Positions 1 to 12,289 of a DNA stretch of 64,000 nt are shown here, one piece after another. The position numbers and the translations under genes were made by a program. The DNA comes from Artemia franciscana (lineage: Eukaryota; Arthropoda; Branchiopoda; Anostraca; Artemiidae): positions 310,001 through 374,000 of the forward strand of contig NC_088873.1 of the NCBI RefSeq assembly GCF_032884065.1, written 5' to 3'. The first letter of the stretch is position 1; every line of letters begins with the position of its first letter. Below the pieces are notes generated by a model. The model worked only from the letters and a program-made list of their open reading frames with translations. It searched no databases and was not told the DNA's origin.

Positions 1-66
<66 letters not shown>
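1..66. repeat. (AT)n microsatellite at left edge
   Basis: The window opens with 33 uninterrupted AT dinucleotides, which probably continue beyond the left edge. Nothing coding is visible between here and the ELOF1 exon at 262. Confidence 0.98.
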
Positions 67-68
<2 letters not shown>

Positions 69-271
69 CGATTATCGTATTTTTTTGTATAGCAAAAAAC
101 AAACCCAGAATCGGAAGAAGATAATAGTTCAATCAGAACTGCAAAATTCCCTTTATGCCAAACATAACTAGTTCTTTATTTATTTCGTACAATTAACTGG
201 TCATGGTAAAGAAAGGGGTTAAAACTGATTTGCGAATTGTCTGTTCAGTTTTGTGTTTCAGGTGATCAACA

Positions 272-387
272 ATGGGAAGAAGGAAAAGTAAACGAAAGCC
301 TCCTCCAAAGCGGAAAGCAATTGAGCCACTGGACATTCTATTCAATTGTCCCTTCTGTAATCACGAAAAATCATGTGAAGTAAAGAT
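272..387 (+). CDS. ELOF1: ELOF1 transcription elongation factor, coding exon 1
   Basis: ELOF1/Elf1 is a small, highly conserved nuclear zinc-ribbon protein that travels with RNA polymerase II, aids elongation through chromatin and helps transcription-coupled repair. This exon encodes residues 1-38 plus two bases of codon 39. It starts with the family's basic N-terminus [15 protein letters not shown] and continues to the first zinc-binding pair, CPFC (C26, C29), followed by NHEKSCEVK. The ATG follows a splice acceptor (TTTCAG ending at 261), so a 5' UTR exon probably lies upstream of the window. The donor is AAGAT|GTAAGT at 388. The second half is at 7992-8124, and the joined protein is 82 aa against 83 aa in human. 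The basic tail, both CxxC pairs and the C-terminus all match the family, so the identification is close to certain. Confidence 0.97.
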
Positions 388-990
388 GTAAGTTATCATG
401 TTTTAAATCAATTTCCTGTAGGATAATGTGTTTCTATACAGGTTGCCTTGTCGGGAATATTTTCCGAAATTGGTTTTGGGAGAGAAGGGAGGCTTGTTTT
501 CACCCCCTCCAAAGAAAATAAAACTGCAAATACGGGAAAGCACAAATGCCTCGGCTTTATTTGGGGGGGGAGTGAAGCACATTTCGCTTCTGATACGTAC
601 CAGGTGGTTTTCAGAAGGCTCGGTGTCGACATGAAAGAAAAAATACTCCAAAAATACAATAAAAACGGGGGGGGGGGGGTACCAATTCACGGTCATTTAG
701 GGGAAGCGAGGATTTTTTTTTTATTAGGGATGATTCAAACAAAGGAAATTTTCATAATCTAGGACGGGGGCAATATTTTCTTTTCATTTTTAATAGAAAT
801 AAGAAATAAAGGTTATTTTTGAAATGTAAGGAGGGAATATTCCCCCCCCCCCCCTTCGATAGGTGCCCCTCGCCAAAGATCACTTAGCGAGAGACAAGTA
901 GTTATTCACGTCGCTTGGCTCTCTCTGTAAAAATTATCATACAGATTTTAGCCTTTTGAAAGGGTCTGGTGTGTAAACACAAGAATTTTT

Positions 991-3393
991 ATGGCACTTG
1001 GTATTAACCAAGTGACATATAGCGATCGCAAATTCTGTTGGTCTGTCTGTCCCGGTTTTGCTACGTTAGGCACTTCCAGGTAAGCTAGGACGATGAAATT
1101 TGGCAGGCGTATCAGGAACCGGACCAGATTAAATTAGAAATAGTCTTTTTCGCAATTTGACCGTCTGGGGGGGAGGGGGATCGGTTAATTCGGAAAAAAT
1201 AGAAAAAATGAAGTATTTTTAACTTAAGAATGGGTGATGAGATCTTAATGAAATTTGATGTATGGAAGGATATCGTATCTCAGAGCTCTTATTTTAAATC
1301 CCGACCAGATCTAGTGACATTGGGGGGAGTTGGGGGGGACCTAAAATCTTGGAAAAGGCTTAGAATGGAGGGATTGGGATGAAACTTGGTGGGAAAAATA
1401 AGCAGATGTCCTAGATACGTGATTGATGTAACCAGAATGTATCAGCTCTGTTTAGGGGAGTTGGGGGGGGGGGGGTAAATTCTGAAAATTAGAAAAATGA
1501 GGTATTTATAACTTACGAAGGAGTAATCGGATCTTAATGAAATTTGAAGTTTGGAAAACTATCGTGTCTCAGAGCTCTTATTTTAAATCCCGACTGGATC
1601 CGGTGACATTGGGAGAAATTGAGGGGGGAACGTAAAATCTCGAAAAACGCTTATAGTTGAGGGATCGGGATGAAAGTTGGTGGTAAAGATAATCATAAGT
1701 CCTAAATACGTGATTGAAATAACCGGAACGGATTCGTTCTCTTTGGGGGAGTTTGGAGAGGAGGGTTAATTCTGAAAAATTAAATAAAATGAGGTATTTT
1801 TAACTTACGAAGGAGTGATCGGATCTTAATGAAATTTGATGTTTAGCAGGATATCGTGTCTCAGAGCTCTTATTTTAAATCCCGACCGGATCCGGTGAAG
1901 GGAAAGTTAGGGGGGGGGCGGAACCTAAAATATTGGAAAACGCTTAGAGTGGAGAAGTCGGGATGAAATTTGGTTGGGAAAATAAGAACAAGTCCTAGAT
2001 ACGGGATTGACATAACCGGAAAGGATCGGCTCTCTTTGGGGGAGTTCGGGGGAGGGTTAATTCTAAAAAATTAGAAAAATGAAGTATTTTTGTCTTACGA
2101 AAGAGTGATCATATGTTAATAAAATTTCATATTTAGAAGGACCTCGAAACTCAGATCTCTTATTTTAAATCCCGACCGGATCCAGTGTCATTAGGTGGGG
2201 GACCGGAAATCTTGGAAAACGCTTAAAGCGGAGAGATCAGAATGAAACTTGGTGGAAAGAATAAGCACAAGTCTAAGGTAGGTGACTGCCATAACTGGAC
2301 CGGATCCGCCCTCTTAGGTGGAGTTGGGGGGGGGGGAGTAATTCGGAAAAATTAGATAAAATGAGGTATTTGTAACTTACGAACGGGTGATCAGATCTTA
2401 ATGAAATTTGATATCTAGAAGGATCTTGTGCCTTAGAAGTCTCATTTTAAATCTCGAGCAGATCCGGTGACATTGAAGGGAGTTGGAGGGGGAAACTGAA
2501 ATTCCTCGAAAACGTGAAAATAGAGGTATCTTACGAATGGGTGATCGGATTTTGATGAAACTTGATATATAAAAGAATATTATGTCTCAGATGCTCCATT
2601 TTAAATTCGAATCGGATCCGGGGACTTAGAGGGTTGGAGGGGGAAAACAGAAATCTTGGAAACCGGAAATCTTGGAAAACGCTTAGAGTGGAGAGATCGG
2701 GATGAAACTTGATGGGTAGAATAAGCACAAGTTATAGATACGAGATTGACTTAATTGGTACGGATCCTTTCTCTTTGAGGGAGCTGGGGGATGTTAATTT
2801 GGAAAAAATCAGAAAAATTTAGGTATTTTTAGCTTTAGTACGGGTGACCGGATCTTTATGAAATTTGATATTTAGAAGGAACTCATGTCTCAGAGCTCTT
2901 ATTTCAAATCCCGACCAGATTTTTTGACAGTGGGAGGAAACCGGAAATCTTGGAAAACGCTTATAAATGTTGTAGATACGTGATTGACGTAACCGGACTG
3001 GATCCGCTCCTTTGGTGGAGTTAGGTTGTGGGGTTTAGTGTTTTGGCGAGTTTGGTGCTTCTTGACATGCTAGAACGATGAAAATTGGTAGGCGTGTCAG
3101 GGAGCTGTACAAATTGACTTGATAAAGTCGTTTTCCCCGATTCGACCATCTGGGGGGCTGAAGGGAGAGGAAAAATTAGAAAAATTGAAATATTTTTAAC
3201 TTACGAGTGAGTGATCGGATCTTGATGAATTTTGATATTTAGAAGGACTCGTGACTCAGAGCTCTTATTTTAAATGTCGACCGGCATTAAGCCTCTGATT
3301 TTCCTTTTAAAGCAATTTATTGATTCTTAGAATTTTGCTCATACCATATCAGCTCTTGGCTCTTGGCTCTTCCGACCTCGTCACAAGTGCCAT
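991..3393. mobile_element. TIR element, copy A, built of ~290 bp subrepeats
   Basis: The element begins ATGGCACTTG and ends with the exact reverse complement CAAGTGCCAT, a 10-bp terminal inverted repeat. The left end forms a hairpin at 995-1014 (CACTTGGT, loop ATTA, ACCAAGTG). The interior consists of about seven or eight diverged repeats of a ~290 bp unit. Each has 'GGTGATCGGATCTTAATGAA', then 'CAGAGCTCTTATTTTAAATC', then a G-run and 'ATCTTGGAAAACGCTTA'. It has no ORF of note, so it is non-autonomous. A shorter copy lies at 59128-60676 and a truncated one at 62996-63201. I see no clear target-site duplication. It sits inside the ELOF1 intron. Confidence 0.85.
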
Positions 3394-4139
3394 ATTAGCT
3401 CTTAGCTCTTGTTTCTTTTGGTGGGATTTCTGGCTTGATTTTGTACAATTCTGAAGCCAAAAATGTTTTCAACTACCTTAAACTTGTCAACTACAATTCA
3501 ACTACATAGAAAAAAGAAACTATTTCTCTGTTGCCAACGCACCATGAAGTATGCAGCAGCTGTGGCTCATGGGTCATGCAACTACATGTTGCACAGCAGC
3601 ACATGCAACTACATATCGCATACAGAAGCGCTTGCAACTACATCTCGCAATTGAAAAACTTGTATGTTCCTGTATCACGTTTGCAGATGCGTTATGATTG
3701 CTACAAGTTATTATTTGTAAGGTCAAAATGTAATTGGAGAGCTTCTGAAATAATTTCTGTGCGTACAAAGTAAACTTCAAACTCTATATTCTTTAGTTTT
3801 TGTTTCTACCTGTATTAAGGTACCTTAATACAGTACCTATCTTATGTTAATGAATATGAATTAGTTCATTTTTTAACTTTTATATCCTAGTGTGTGGTTC
3901 ATTTTCTTGCTTACTAACATGTTACAAACGTCTTACTTACAAACGTCTAAAACATAATGAACGTCAAAATCGAAAATTAAGAAAAAGTTTGAACTTCTGT
4001 TTCGAAATCAGGATTTCTGGTATAATTTCCCAGAAATTTGTCAGAGATGCGGAAATATTATTTAGGGTTTCGGAAAGGTAATATGATGTTCTTTCAGTAG
4101 CCAAAGTTATATGATTTCTTAAAAGATAAGCTGCAGAGT
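3394..4139. other. Intronic AT-rich stretch with GCAACTACAT motifs
   Basis: Between 3580 and 3640 the motif GCAACTACAT recurs three times at short spacing, giving small ORFs on both strands. Nothing suggests a gene: there are no recognisable domains and no bounded exon. Confidence 0.5.
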
Positions 4140-4810
4140 TAGGGCATTTTACTCAGACAAAATGTAGAGAATTTGCAGAATCAAAACTTCATAAGCGAAA
4201 AAGTCACCAAAGACATTTTATTCATGGAAAACCAATGTAAGTTCCAGTTTTTAGGACACCAAAATCTGTGCGCGTTGAAAAAAATTCCACCCTGTCAAGA
4301 AGAAACAGTTGCTTCTAAGATGTCAAGAATATTGACGGACGACGACAATTTTAGAAACTGTTTCTTATACTACTACTACTACTACTACTACTAATAACTC
4401 ACTGCAGCACCAAGCCGCCTGAGGCCAACACAGCTACGCACGCTCCTCCTCCAACCTAATCTATTTAAAGCCTCCCTCTTTACACCCTCCCAGGAAGTTG
4501 TTGGACCTTGCTTAAGTTTTCTATGGACAATATAAATTCTGTGATTATTCAAAGTTACTTGATTTTTAAAGAGTTCAGCTTCGAAGCTAGGGCATTTTAC
4601 TTAGACAAAATCTTGGAAATTCGCAAAATATAAACTTAGAAATAGAAAAAGATTTCTGAGATTTCAGAATAAATTTTATTTTGAACACCCAATGTCAGAT
4701 CCAGTTTTTGGAAGATCAACCCTCGTTGAAAAAAATATCCTGCCTAGTCTGGAAAAACACTTACCTCTAGGATATCAAAAAAGTTTAATACATCAGGACA
4801 GTTTTGGAAA
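4140..4810. repeat. Diverged direct duplication interrupted by a LINE tail
   Basis: About 230 bases starting at 4140 ('AGGGCATTTTACTCAGACAA') recur in diverged form from about 4580 ('AGGGCATTTTACTTAGACAA'). Both copies continue through 'CCAGTTTTTGGA'-type sequence and a 'CGTTGAAAAAAAT' stretch in the same order. The LINE 3' end at 4378-4500 lies between them. Confidence 0.7.
4378..4500 (-). mobile_element. LINE 3' end with (TAG)n tail
   Basis: Read on the minus strand, this ends with 'GCTTGGTGCTGCAGTGAGTT' followed by ATTAGTAGTAG... repeats (the TAC run begins at 4378 on the + strand). The same 3' signature follows the LINE coding fragment at 31831-32067 (copy at 32113-32133) and appears at 28821 and, diverged, near 24790. 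Simple-repeat 3' tails of this kind are typical of RTE-like non-LTR retrotransposons. Only the extreme 3' end is present, so this is a 5'-truncated insertion. Confidence 0.7.
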
Positions 4811-6404
4811 TAATTTCTAAGTAAAGGAAGACATTTTATATATAAGAAAGCTCATGTCATCTTATTTATTTTACATAGTATTACTTGATCGAAATACAAA
4901 AGGGTATTAAATCAAAATTTTTAGAAAACAACCCAAAAAACTTAATGTGGCACTCGAGATAGACTTTTTTGGAATTATTTCCAAGAAATAATAGAAGGGT
5001 ACGGAACTTCTTTCTCCGGTTTTCAGAGAGACAATTTAATGTTCTGTAGGAGTACAACATAAAATTGTCTGAAAAAGTTTACTTTCCCGGCTAGGTTGTT
5101 CTGTTTTGACAACATTTTTTTCTTCAAAACTTCAGGAAATTTTATAAACTTCATAGGGACTTTTCTGTACTATTTTACGATTCCCTGGCCCAGGAAAAAA
5201 TTTCGAGTTTAGGTTTCTTACTTTTTCGGAGCTACATAGCGCTGATCACGAGACAAAAAGTTATAAAAGCAGTAGTGTTGCTCCGCAACATAGTTACTAC
5301 ATAAAGAAATATTGTCAGTAGGAAAGCCAAGTGAATAGAAGTTGCAACAAATCGCTTGGGAGGCAACTATGGTTTTCAATACACTACGCCCCACTGGTTT
5401 TTCTTTGTTGCCCCTCTGCTCTTAAGAAAACCTTATGTTTTAAACTGTAAATGCATTTTCGATAAGGGCGCGTTTTTCTTTACTTTGAATGAATCCAAAA
5501 TCCATTTTGAAGTTATTCAGACATTTTTCGGATTCTGAGAAGAATTCTTAGGATTCTAGAAATGTCTAAATGACTTTACTTCATTTTTGCTTTATTCATA
5601 GTAAAGAAAATCGAAATCCGATATTCGGCTGATAAGATAGTATGCAAGATGAATGACGATTTGGTGAATTTGATGGACAATTAAATTACAATTTATAGAC
5701 TTCAGTTGGGTTTTTGTTTGTGTATTTGGGTTATTGTAGGAAGGGGTCGAGGGCGTTTCCATTTATGCTGTATCATTTAGTCCCTGTTGACTTGAGTATT
5801 CCTTGATTAATTACCCTATCTCAGGGCCATATCAAGGATTTTCGTTCTTGGAGAAGTAGGGAGGGGGGGGGCAAAAGAGTTTAGACTGGGTAAGGGGTTT
5901 ACGTAAATATTTTTCTTCAGGAGAGGGGGAGAGGTTAACCAAAAGAATTACCGTTTGGAGGAGAAGGTTAAGGGAATCTTTACTTGAATTTTCGAAACCA
6001 ATTTTTTCTTTCTTTTTTTTTAGCTTTTTAGGAGAAATAGCCCCTTTTACCTGCATTTTACGACCAACTTATTAGTCGGATAGATATTCCCGGGGGAGAA
6101 TGCCAACCCGATATCCCTCTTCCCCTTGGCACGACTCTGCCCCATTTGACACAGAAGAGTAGACTAATAATTCTGCTTAGAACTGAAACGAGCCGTCGCT
6201 GAATTCACACAGATGAATACGAAGGATTAAATTTTTCCGTCATCACAATCCGGTTGCCAACTTGGTGATTTTAACTACCTAGAGATGTAACTGTTCATCT
6301 CAACATAACAATTAAGTAATTTTTTGGCAGAGAGTAGCAACAGTGAAGGAAGAGACAAGTATCAGAGTAATTATTTACAAGTAAAAAAAAAAATAAGAAA
6401 AAAA

Positions 6405-6490
6405 TCGGGTAGAATTGCCGTCGATGGGAGTCGAACCAACTTAGATTCCGGTAACTAGCAAAAGCTTCTACCAAGCAAACACAATTAAGC
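6405..6490 (-). ncRNA. tRNA-like pol III promoter segment (SINE head or tRNA fossil)
   Basis: On the minus strand there is a perfect B-box core (GGTTCGACTCC) about 40 bases after a D-arm-like hairpin (GCTT-GGTAG-AAGC). The full tRNA cloverleaf does not close well, in particular the acceptor and anticodon stems. It is more likely a SINE head or decayed tRNA than a working tRNA. A run of A/T follows downstream. Confidence 0.35.
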
Positions 6491-6499
6491 TTAATCATA

Positions 6500-7980
6500 G
6501 CGTTTTAGTATATACTTTATAGTTCAAGACAAACAAATCAATAAATTTAGTAACATTTGAAGTTATATTTATTTTTTACATTAAAGTAATCTATAGTAAT
6601 AAACAAATTTCTTTTCTGCCTCTATCTTTTTGACTTTTTGTGGGCCTGTTGATAATTTATGTATGCAGGGCTTAGTTAGGTTGGCTAAAAGGGCAGCTCT
6701 CGATACTAGGACTCCCCAAAATCTTAAGTTTTTCTGAATTTTTGCGCACTTCTTATTGTGGTTACACATAAAAATAATTTATTGTCTTTTCCTGGAAAAA
6801 GAAATTTTTATGTATGTGTCTGGTCTTATTCATAAAAAAACGGAAGAAATAGTAAGGCTTTGTTTTTTCTTAAAGTTAGATTTACAACCTGCCCTTTCAA
6901 ACACAGCAAGGTCTATCTATTGATTCAATATTTTCTTTATCTTACTTCGGTTTCAAGATTTTTTTAGCATTTGCCCTTAAAATATTTTACAATATTTTCA
7001 TAACAAAGAAAAGATATTTTCAGTTTGTCTACTTTTCTCTAAAATTTATAATGTTTAACATGTTACTTTCTAATTTCTGCAGCGCAACTCGTGAAATTTC
7101 TCTTCTTATTTTGGCTTCTTATTCTCTTCTTATTTCGGCTACTCATGGATATATTGATTGATTATGTGATTGATAAGCAATTTACGAGTGCCTAGTTCAG
7201 TCAATAGATCTCTTGTCTACACTTTCTTTAGTGTAAAAAATTAAATAACTTATCTACTGTGACCGACTGATCCAGTCGGTCACTTCTTCCTTCACTTGTT
7301 ATCTTGCTTTTTTCTTTGCTTTGCTCTCTTCTTTTCTGATTCTTTTTTCTCTCAGGTGCAAATTTTAGGGGTATAAACTGGATGATGTATAAATCCTGTG
7401 TGAATTGTGAACAAATCAGAAATTAAAGTTCGCCTAAACTAAATTTATTTAGAAAGGTATTGTTCTTTCCTCCTTCCTTATCAGTTTTGTTGTTCAAGCA
7501 ACAGTTTTTAATAAATATAGAATTACGGAGACGCACACAAATGCTCATTTTTTTATCTGTATTAGGTATTTGAGATGATTCTAGAATGTTTGTTTTTTTT
7601 CACCTGACTGTATTAGTTCCTCTAAAATATCGAAGAGAGTTTGTCCAGAAAACGATTACTATTCCTAATACTGAAGGGGAAAAGTACCAATAACAAGAAC
7701 CAGTCAAGAAATAAAAAAAGTACCAATAACAAGAACCGGCCAAGAAATAAAAAAAAGTCTTTTTCTGTAATTGACGGAATGGTAAAAATGTTACTTGTTG
7801 TTCCCGCTACACAAAAAAAAAAATTAATTTTGTAAAAGTAAAAATGAAAGGGAGTTCCTAGAAAATAGTGTGGAATACGTAGAACAGAATTTGTGCTGAC
7901 TTTGCCACACGCTTTTTAGCAGACTTTTAAACCTACTGCTCTGGGTATAAATTTCCAGGGATGATATATTTTAATTAATT
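6500..7980. other. AT-rich intronic DNA
   Basis: I see no exon or transposon coding sequence here, apart from a two-copy ~36 bp tandem repeat at 7681-7753 that makes a Lys/Asn-rich ORF. A short perfect inverted repeat (GTGACCGACTG...CAGTCGGTCAC) sits near 7259-7282. Confidence 0.5.
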
Positions 7981-7991
7981 GTATTTTCCAG

Positions 7992-8124
7992 GGACAAAAC
8001 GAGGAATACTGGACGAGTCACATGCCGTATATGTCTAGAAGATTACCAGACCACTACCAATTTCCTCTCCGAACCTATTGATGTTTATAATGATTGGATA
8101 GACGCGTGTGAGAGCGCTAATTAA
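7992..8124 (+). CDS. ELOF1: ELOF1, coding exon 2
   Basis: The first base completes codon 39 (AT|G). The exon encodes residues 40-82, beginning [14 protein letters not shown] and ending [12 protein letters not shown] before TAA at 8122-8124. The CRIC pair (C50, C53) is the second half of the zinc ribbon, at the same residue numbers as in human ELOF1. The LSEPIDVY segment is a hallmark of the family. The acceptor is TTTTCCAG. The family's short acidic extension seen in fungi is absent. No strong poly(A) signal is seen directly after the stop; the nearest AATAAA is at 8568. Confidence 0.97.
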
Positions 8125-8489
8125 CTTACTGTCATTTTTATTTCTTTTGTACATATCTAAAATTTTAGTTAGTATAATTCTTTAATTTCAATCTTTCTGT
8201 ATTTTCAAATTATTGGCATCTGAAGAAAAATCACCGAGCATAGTCTTCATTTGGCAAAAAGTGAGGAGGCCACTGGCACATCTTGTAATATTCGAAATAT
8301 GAGCCGTCCAGAAATTGAATTAGTTGATATTTTGTGATTTTCAGATTTTAACATCAAAGCGCTTGATCTTCTCGCTAACTCCCCACCCCTCCTAAGAGTT
8401 CTCTTCAGTGACTTCAAAAAAGTAATGATAGCGGTGGAAGCTGATGTTATTTATAGGCCAAGTACCTAATACTATTGACAGGTTCAGGT
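8125..8489. other. ELOF1 3' UTR / intergenic
   Basis: This is AT-rich sequence after the ELOF1 stop and before the minus-strand LINE. I see no gene in it. Confidence 0.4.
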
Positions 8490-9416
8490 TCATTTATTTT
8501 CCAGTCATTTATAGATAACATGCTAAGAAGACCAATATCTGACAGAGAGATAAGCTCGTTTTGCACAAATAAAACAACTAAAGTAATAAATAACGAAATG
8601 TATGGATGATATAATGAAAGCAAGAAGAAAGAGAAAAAATAGACATAATATTAATTACTCATCACACCATAGCAGACATCCCACTAGGCAATAATGAAAA
8701 AAAAATAAACCAGCAATGGGACAAAAAGAAGTAAATGGGACAATCAGGTTAATAATAATAATAGATATATAAGTAGAATAACTAATAACTGTCCAAAAGG
8801 AAGGACTTCAACTTATTTTTAAATTCCTAAGGATAAATCAAAGTCGAAAGTAGACTTATATTGGTTCCATGCTGCAACCACACTATTTCTAAGAGAAAAA
8901 CGGAACCTCTCTGAAATTATCAATGGCTGGCATAGTTCGCATGCATTGCGAGTTAGGTGCGAAGATGGCACTGCAATCGGGAACAGGTAAAAAGAAATAG
9001 CTAGGTTGTGTCAGGAGATTGTGCTTAACTTTGGACAATAACAAAAGAAAAGTAACTGGCAGTTCAACAAGAATATTATTCAATAAAGAATATGAACTCT
9101 TTGTAGCGGACTTGCTTAGAAGAAACGCTGGGAAAGGAAGAAAACCTTTTCAAATACGGAGCGCCTTATTTTGTTGTCTTTGCAGAGGAATAATTTGGGA
9201 TCAGAAAGTGTTCAAGTAAATAAGTAGAAAGTAATTTAGATAAGAATGAACAAGAGCAAAATAAATAGAGCGCATAGCTTCCAGAGGCAAAATAAATTTC
9301 ATACGGTGCATAATACCTATGTTACTTCCGAGCTTCAATCTTAGACTATTAATATATGGCTTCCATCTTAAGTTCCAGTCAACCAGTATACCTAGGTAAA
9401 AAGAAATATCAATACC

Positions 9417-9740
9417 TCATATGTCTGCACTTGATACAGGATACTTAATCAGCTTAAGACATGGAAGGGCTCGTGATGTACATGAATAAACTATAAATTT
9501 AGTTTTTGGAGTATTCAAAGCTAGCCTATTTGCCGTGAACAATGCTGCTAGTCTTTCAAATGCAAGAGTTAGATTATGTTTTACACTATCCTTATCTACT
9601 CCAGAAACAATACAGGCTATGTCATCAGCGAATAACGTCGTCAGCCCTAGGTCTGCCATTGAATTACTAATATCATTAACATGAATTAGAAACAACCGAG
9701 GGCCTAGAATTGAACCTTGGGGTACCCCAACATTATCTAA
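9417..9740 (-). pseudogene. LINE reverse transcriptase palm fragment
   Basis: The minus strand reads GVPQGS-like sequence (about 9740-9715), then HVNDISN, then LFADDIA. FADD is the catalytic metal-binding motif of non-LTR reverse transcriptases (usual form Y/FADD). A later 'LALNTPKTKF' matches the conserved N.xKT motif of the thumb side. The fragment is frameshifted relative to its neighbour at 9899. Confidence 0.85.
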
Positions 9741-9898
9741 ATGATTTTAAGACAATGATTTAACATTGCCCCCGTCAATACAATGAACTCTGTCTTTTAG
9801 ATATGATATTATTACACATTAGCTTGACCCTGTATCTGCAAATATAGTAGTAAATATAGTAAATATGTAGTAATCCAAGGCATCACGTATTAAGTGGG

Positions 9899-10195
9899 TT
9901 ACTGCCAAAATAGTATGTTCTGTGGAATGGCCTTTGTGAACCTGAATTGGGACTTGCTAAAAAAAAATAAAAAACTATTCTCTTCAAGGAAATTAACAAT
10001 TCTTACATACAAATAATGTTTAATAATCTTTTCAAAAGCAGAGAGGATAGATATAGACCTATAGTTAGGTGGGTCACTCACATCTCCACCTTTATGCAGT
10101 GCAATGACACGGGTGGACTTCATTTTAGAAGAAAAGACACCATTCTTGAAACTAAGATTAAATATACGCACAAGGAAATTAAATATACTAGGCAT
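9899..10195 (-). pseudogene. LINE reverse transcriptase fingers fragment
   Basis: This 98-codon fragment carries 'TRVIALHKGGDVSDPPNYRS' followed by ISILSAFEKI, the conserved RT block 1-2 of non-LTR elements (usual form ..I.K.GD....NYRPIS.L...). It runs into an unrelated frame at its C-terminus through an A/T homopolymer near 9960. It belongs to the LINE at 8490-10620. Confidence 0.85.
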
Positions 10196-10706
10196 AATCT
10201 ATTTAAGTAAATTCATAGAAGATCCGTCATTCCCTTCTGTTTATCCATTTTTGAGTTGATGAGGTACAATCATCAATTCAGCAAATGACACTGGCGTGAG
10301 GAATATGCATGGATGAATAAATGGGGGTAAGAAACTTTTGAAGTCAGCAGAATTTAGTGTTAAATTTCGGGAAGCCTCTTCCGACGTCTTTTCACCTATT
10401 TTGCCGAAGTGAGTGCTGAGCATGTTAGCAACGGTAATTTTTTCTTTAACAGCTATCTTACCACACCTTTTTAGGAGATCGTTGCGCGTTATTAAATGCG
10501 TTTAAAAAGGACTGCTGAATATCAGATTTTAGAGCGTTGGTTAAACAGTTCTTGCATGCTTTAAAAGAAGCTTGATTTATCTCGTCTGGATGAGACAAAC
10601 ATACGTGACTACAGGGAGAGGGAGAATTTCACTCAAAGATTTGTCTTATAAATAAGTACAAAAAAACAACATTAAGCAACTTTTATTGGCTTTTCAGAAT
10701 TAAGTT

Positions 10707-11100
10707 GGGATATCAATCTCTTTAAGACAAATTTTTGAGTAAAATTCAGACACCAGTAAATCTCCTTTTAAGTTTTTGTTTGTTGTTTGTTTTGAGGACC
10801 TCATTCATTTGGGTGCTGAATAGGTCACATTCTGGAAGATAATTGGATCCAATTAGGTATGTACCGTTTTATGAAGTACTTGTATATGAAAAGAATACTA
10901 GTGGGAATATCAATCTCTTTAAGACAAATTTTTGAGTGAAATTCAGACACTAGCATATCTCCTTTTTAGCTTTTATTTGTTGTTTATTTGGAGGACCACA
11001 TTCATTTGGGCGCTGAATAGGTCACATTCTGGAAGATAACATGAATCCAATTAGGTATGTGCCGTTTTGTAGAGTTTTGTATATAAAAAGCATCCTAGAA
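10707..11100. repeat. 197-bp tandem duplication
   Basis: Two adjacent copies (about 10707-10903 and 10904-11100) share 'TCAATCTCTTTAAGACAAAT', the 'GAATAGGTCACATTCTGGAA' stretch and 'CCAATTAGGTATGT', all at an offset of 197 bases with modest divergence. Confidence 0.9.
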
Positions 11101-12289
11101 TAAAAATAATCATATGATTCTAGTCCCAACATTAATGGCATAGAAATTTTTAATCAGGAGAATCTAAGGATCGTAAAGTTCTAAGGATTACCAGTCAGTA
11201 CTAGAGACAAAGTTTTGAACAGAAGAAACATGAGCCATCGTGTTAATTCATCCAAGACCCTGCCCTCCCATCCGAAGTGAGGAATGAAGTACCATACCGT
11301 ATGGAACAGAATAACTCTCCCCCGAAAAAAGTTTTATGGATTTTTTATTACGAAAAAGACACCTGCTTTTCATTGTGTTCCAGACGGGTAGTCAAAAGAC
11401 ACAATCTTTGGCAATCTGTCATCCTTAAACGAACTCAAACGAAAGGTTAAAATGAACTGAAATCATTCATATACTAAAGAGGCTGCCTGTCGCCTCAACT
11501 ATCCACCCTTTACGCCAAAGTTGGATCCTCCTTCCAATGCTTCAAAAGTAATAAGTTACAATACATGGGCAATGAAAATGCATTAAAAATTACTTTTTAG
11601 TTCCTCAAAAATGGACGAGCTAATTGGTATGCATTTGTCTAAAGCAACAAAAATTTCAGTTCGAATATTTGGCTGGTATTCTGTAAATCAAACAATCGAT
11701 TATGCCAACTTTAAATTAAACTAAAAGTTTATTTTAATGAAACAAAGACTTGCTAACTTACAATATCTTGTTTAAGGATGTGTCTAAGAGGGATGAATTT
11801 GTAGTAATTTCTGCTCACTTCAAGTTTTACTTGATTATTTCTTTTAGTTTCTCTTCGTTTCAGGATTCATCTGTTCATCCAAAGTAGTCTTTATTTTGTT
11901 AGCTTTTTGTTTAATGTGATTATTCATTTTAATTATTGTTCGTTTATGGGTTTCATTTATTCATTCATTACAATTTCTGTTAGTTTTTAGTCGGGATTAT
12001 CATATGACTTTATTTCTGTTCGTTTTAGGTTTTGATATGGTTCTTTACTTTAAAAATAATTTTTTGGAAACGGTTTTTAAATTAATAGCGAAAAGTGGTT
12101 TTAGTTTTGTCGACTAACATTTTCTTATGGATGCTCTGTAAACCTGTTAGTTAGATAGCCTTCAATATCTTGGAAATAATTTTGACTCGCGTTGGGAAGC
12201 CAAGTGTGGGGAGTTAAAGTAAATTGAAAGACGCACGCTTTATATATTGAGTTTCTTCCAAATGGCATACATGCAATATCTTGAGAACG
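11101..12289. other. Intergenic DNA with a repeat-family segment
   Basis: I see no gene. From about 11820 to 12110 the T-rich stretch with 'TTCATTTATTCATTCATTAC' and 'TTCTGTTCGTTTTAG' resembles the right arm of the inverted-repeat element at 44600-44765. It is probably a diverged copy of that family. Confidence 0.45.

Larger units (their letters stand above)
388..7991 (+). other. ELOF1: ELOF1 intron (7.6 kb, phase 2)
   Basis: The intron runs from GTAAGT at 388 to TTTTCCAG ending at 7991. It is filled with a TIR element (991-3393), a diverged direct duplication carrying a LINE tail (4140-4810), a tRNA-like segment (6405-6490) and AT-rich DNA with many homopolymer runs. At 5276-5290 there is a small TGTTGC/GCAACA stem-loop like that at 44252-44269. 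Two copies of a ~36 bp unit sit at 7681-7753. No other coding exon is apparent. The short ORFs near 403-762 depend on G homopolymers and show no exon boundaries. Confidence 0.9.
8490..10620 (-). mobile_element. Degenerate non-LTR retrotransposon (LINE)
   Basis: Fragments in several frames line up in the order expected for a LINE ORF2 read right to left. They are a pre-RT segment (about 10620-10240), RT fingers (10195-9899), RT palm (about 9740-9417) and a C-terminal region (about 9080-8830) where the minus strand reads 'VVAAWN' and then 'SLRNLK', the usual LINE C-terminal pattern. Several frameshifts and stops separate them, so it is dead. The clade (Jockey, I or CR1-like) cannot be fixed by eye. 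It lies between the two host genes, in the opposite orientation. Confidence 0.8.

Noticed and set aside
403..762. Overlapping ~70-100 codon ORFs on both strands just after ELOF1 exon 1
   Set aside because: They depend on G and C homopolymers, show no domain and lie within the intron.
6405..6490. Functional tRNA gene on the minus strand
   Set aside because: The A and B boxes are good but the acceptor and anticodon stems do not pair properly, so it is listed only as tRNA-like.
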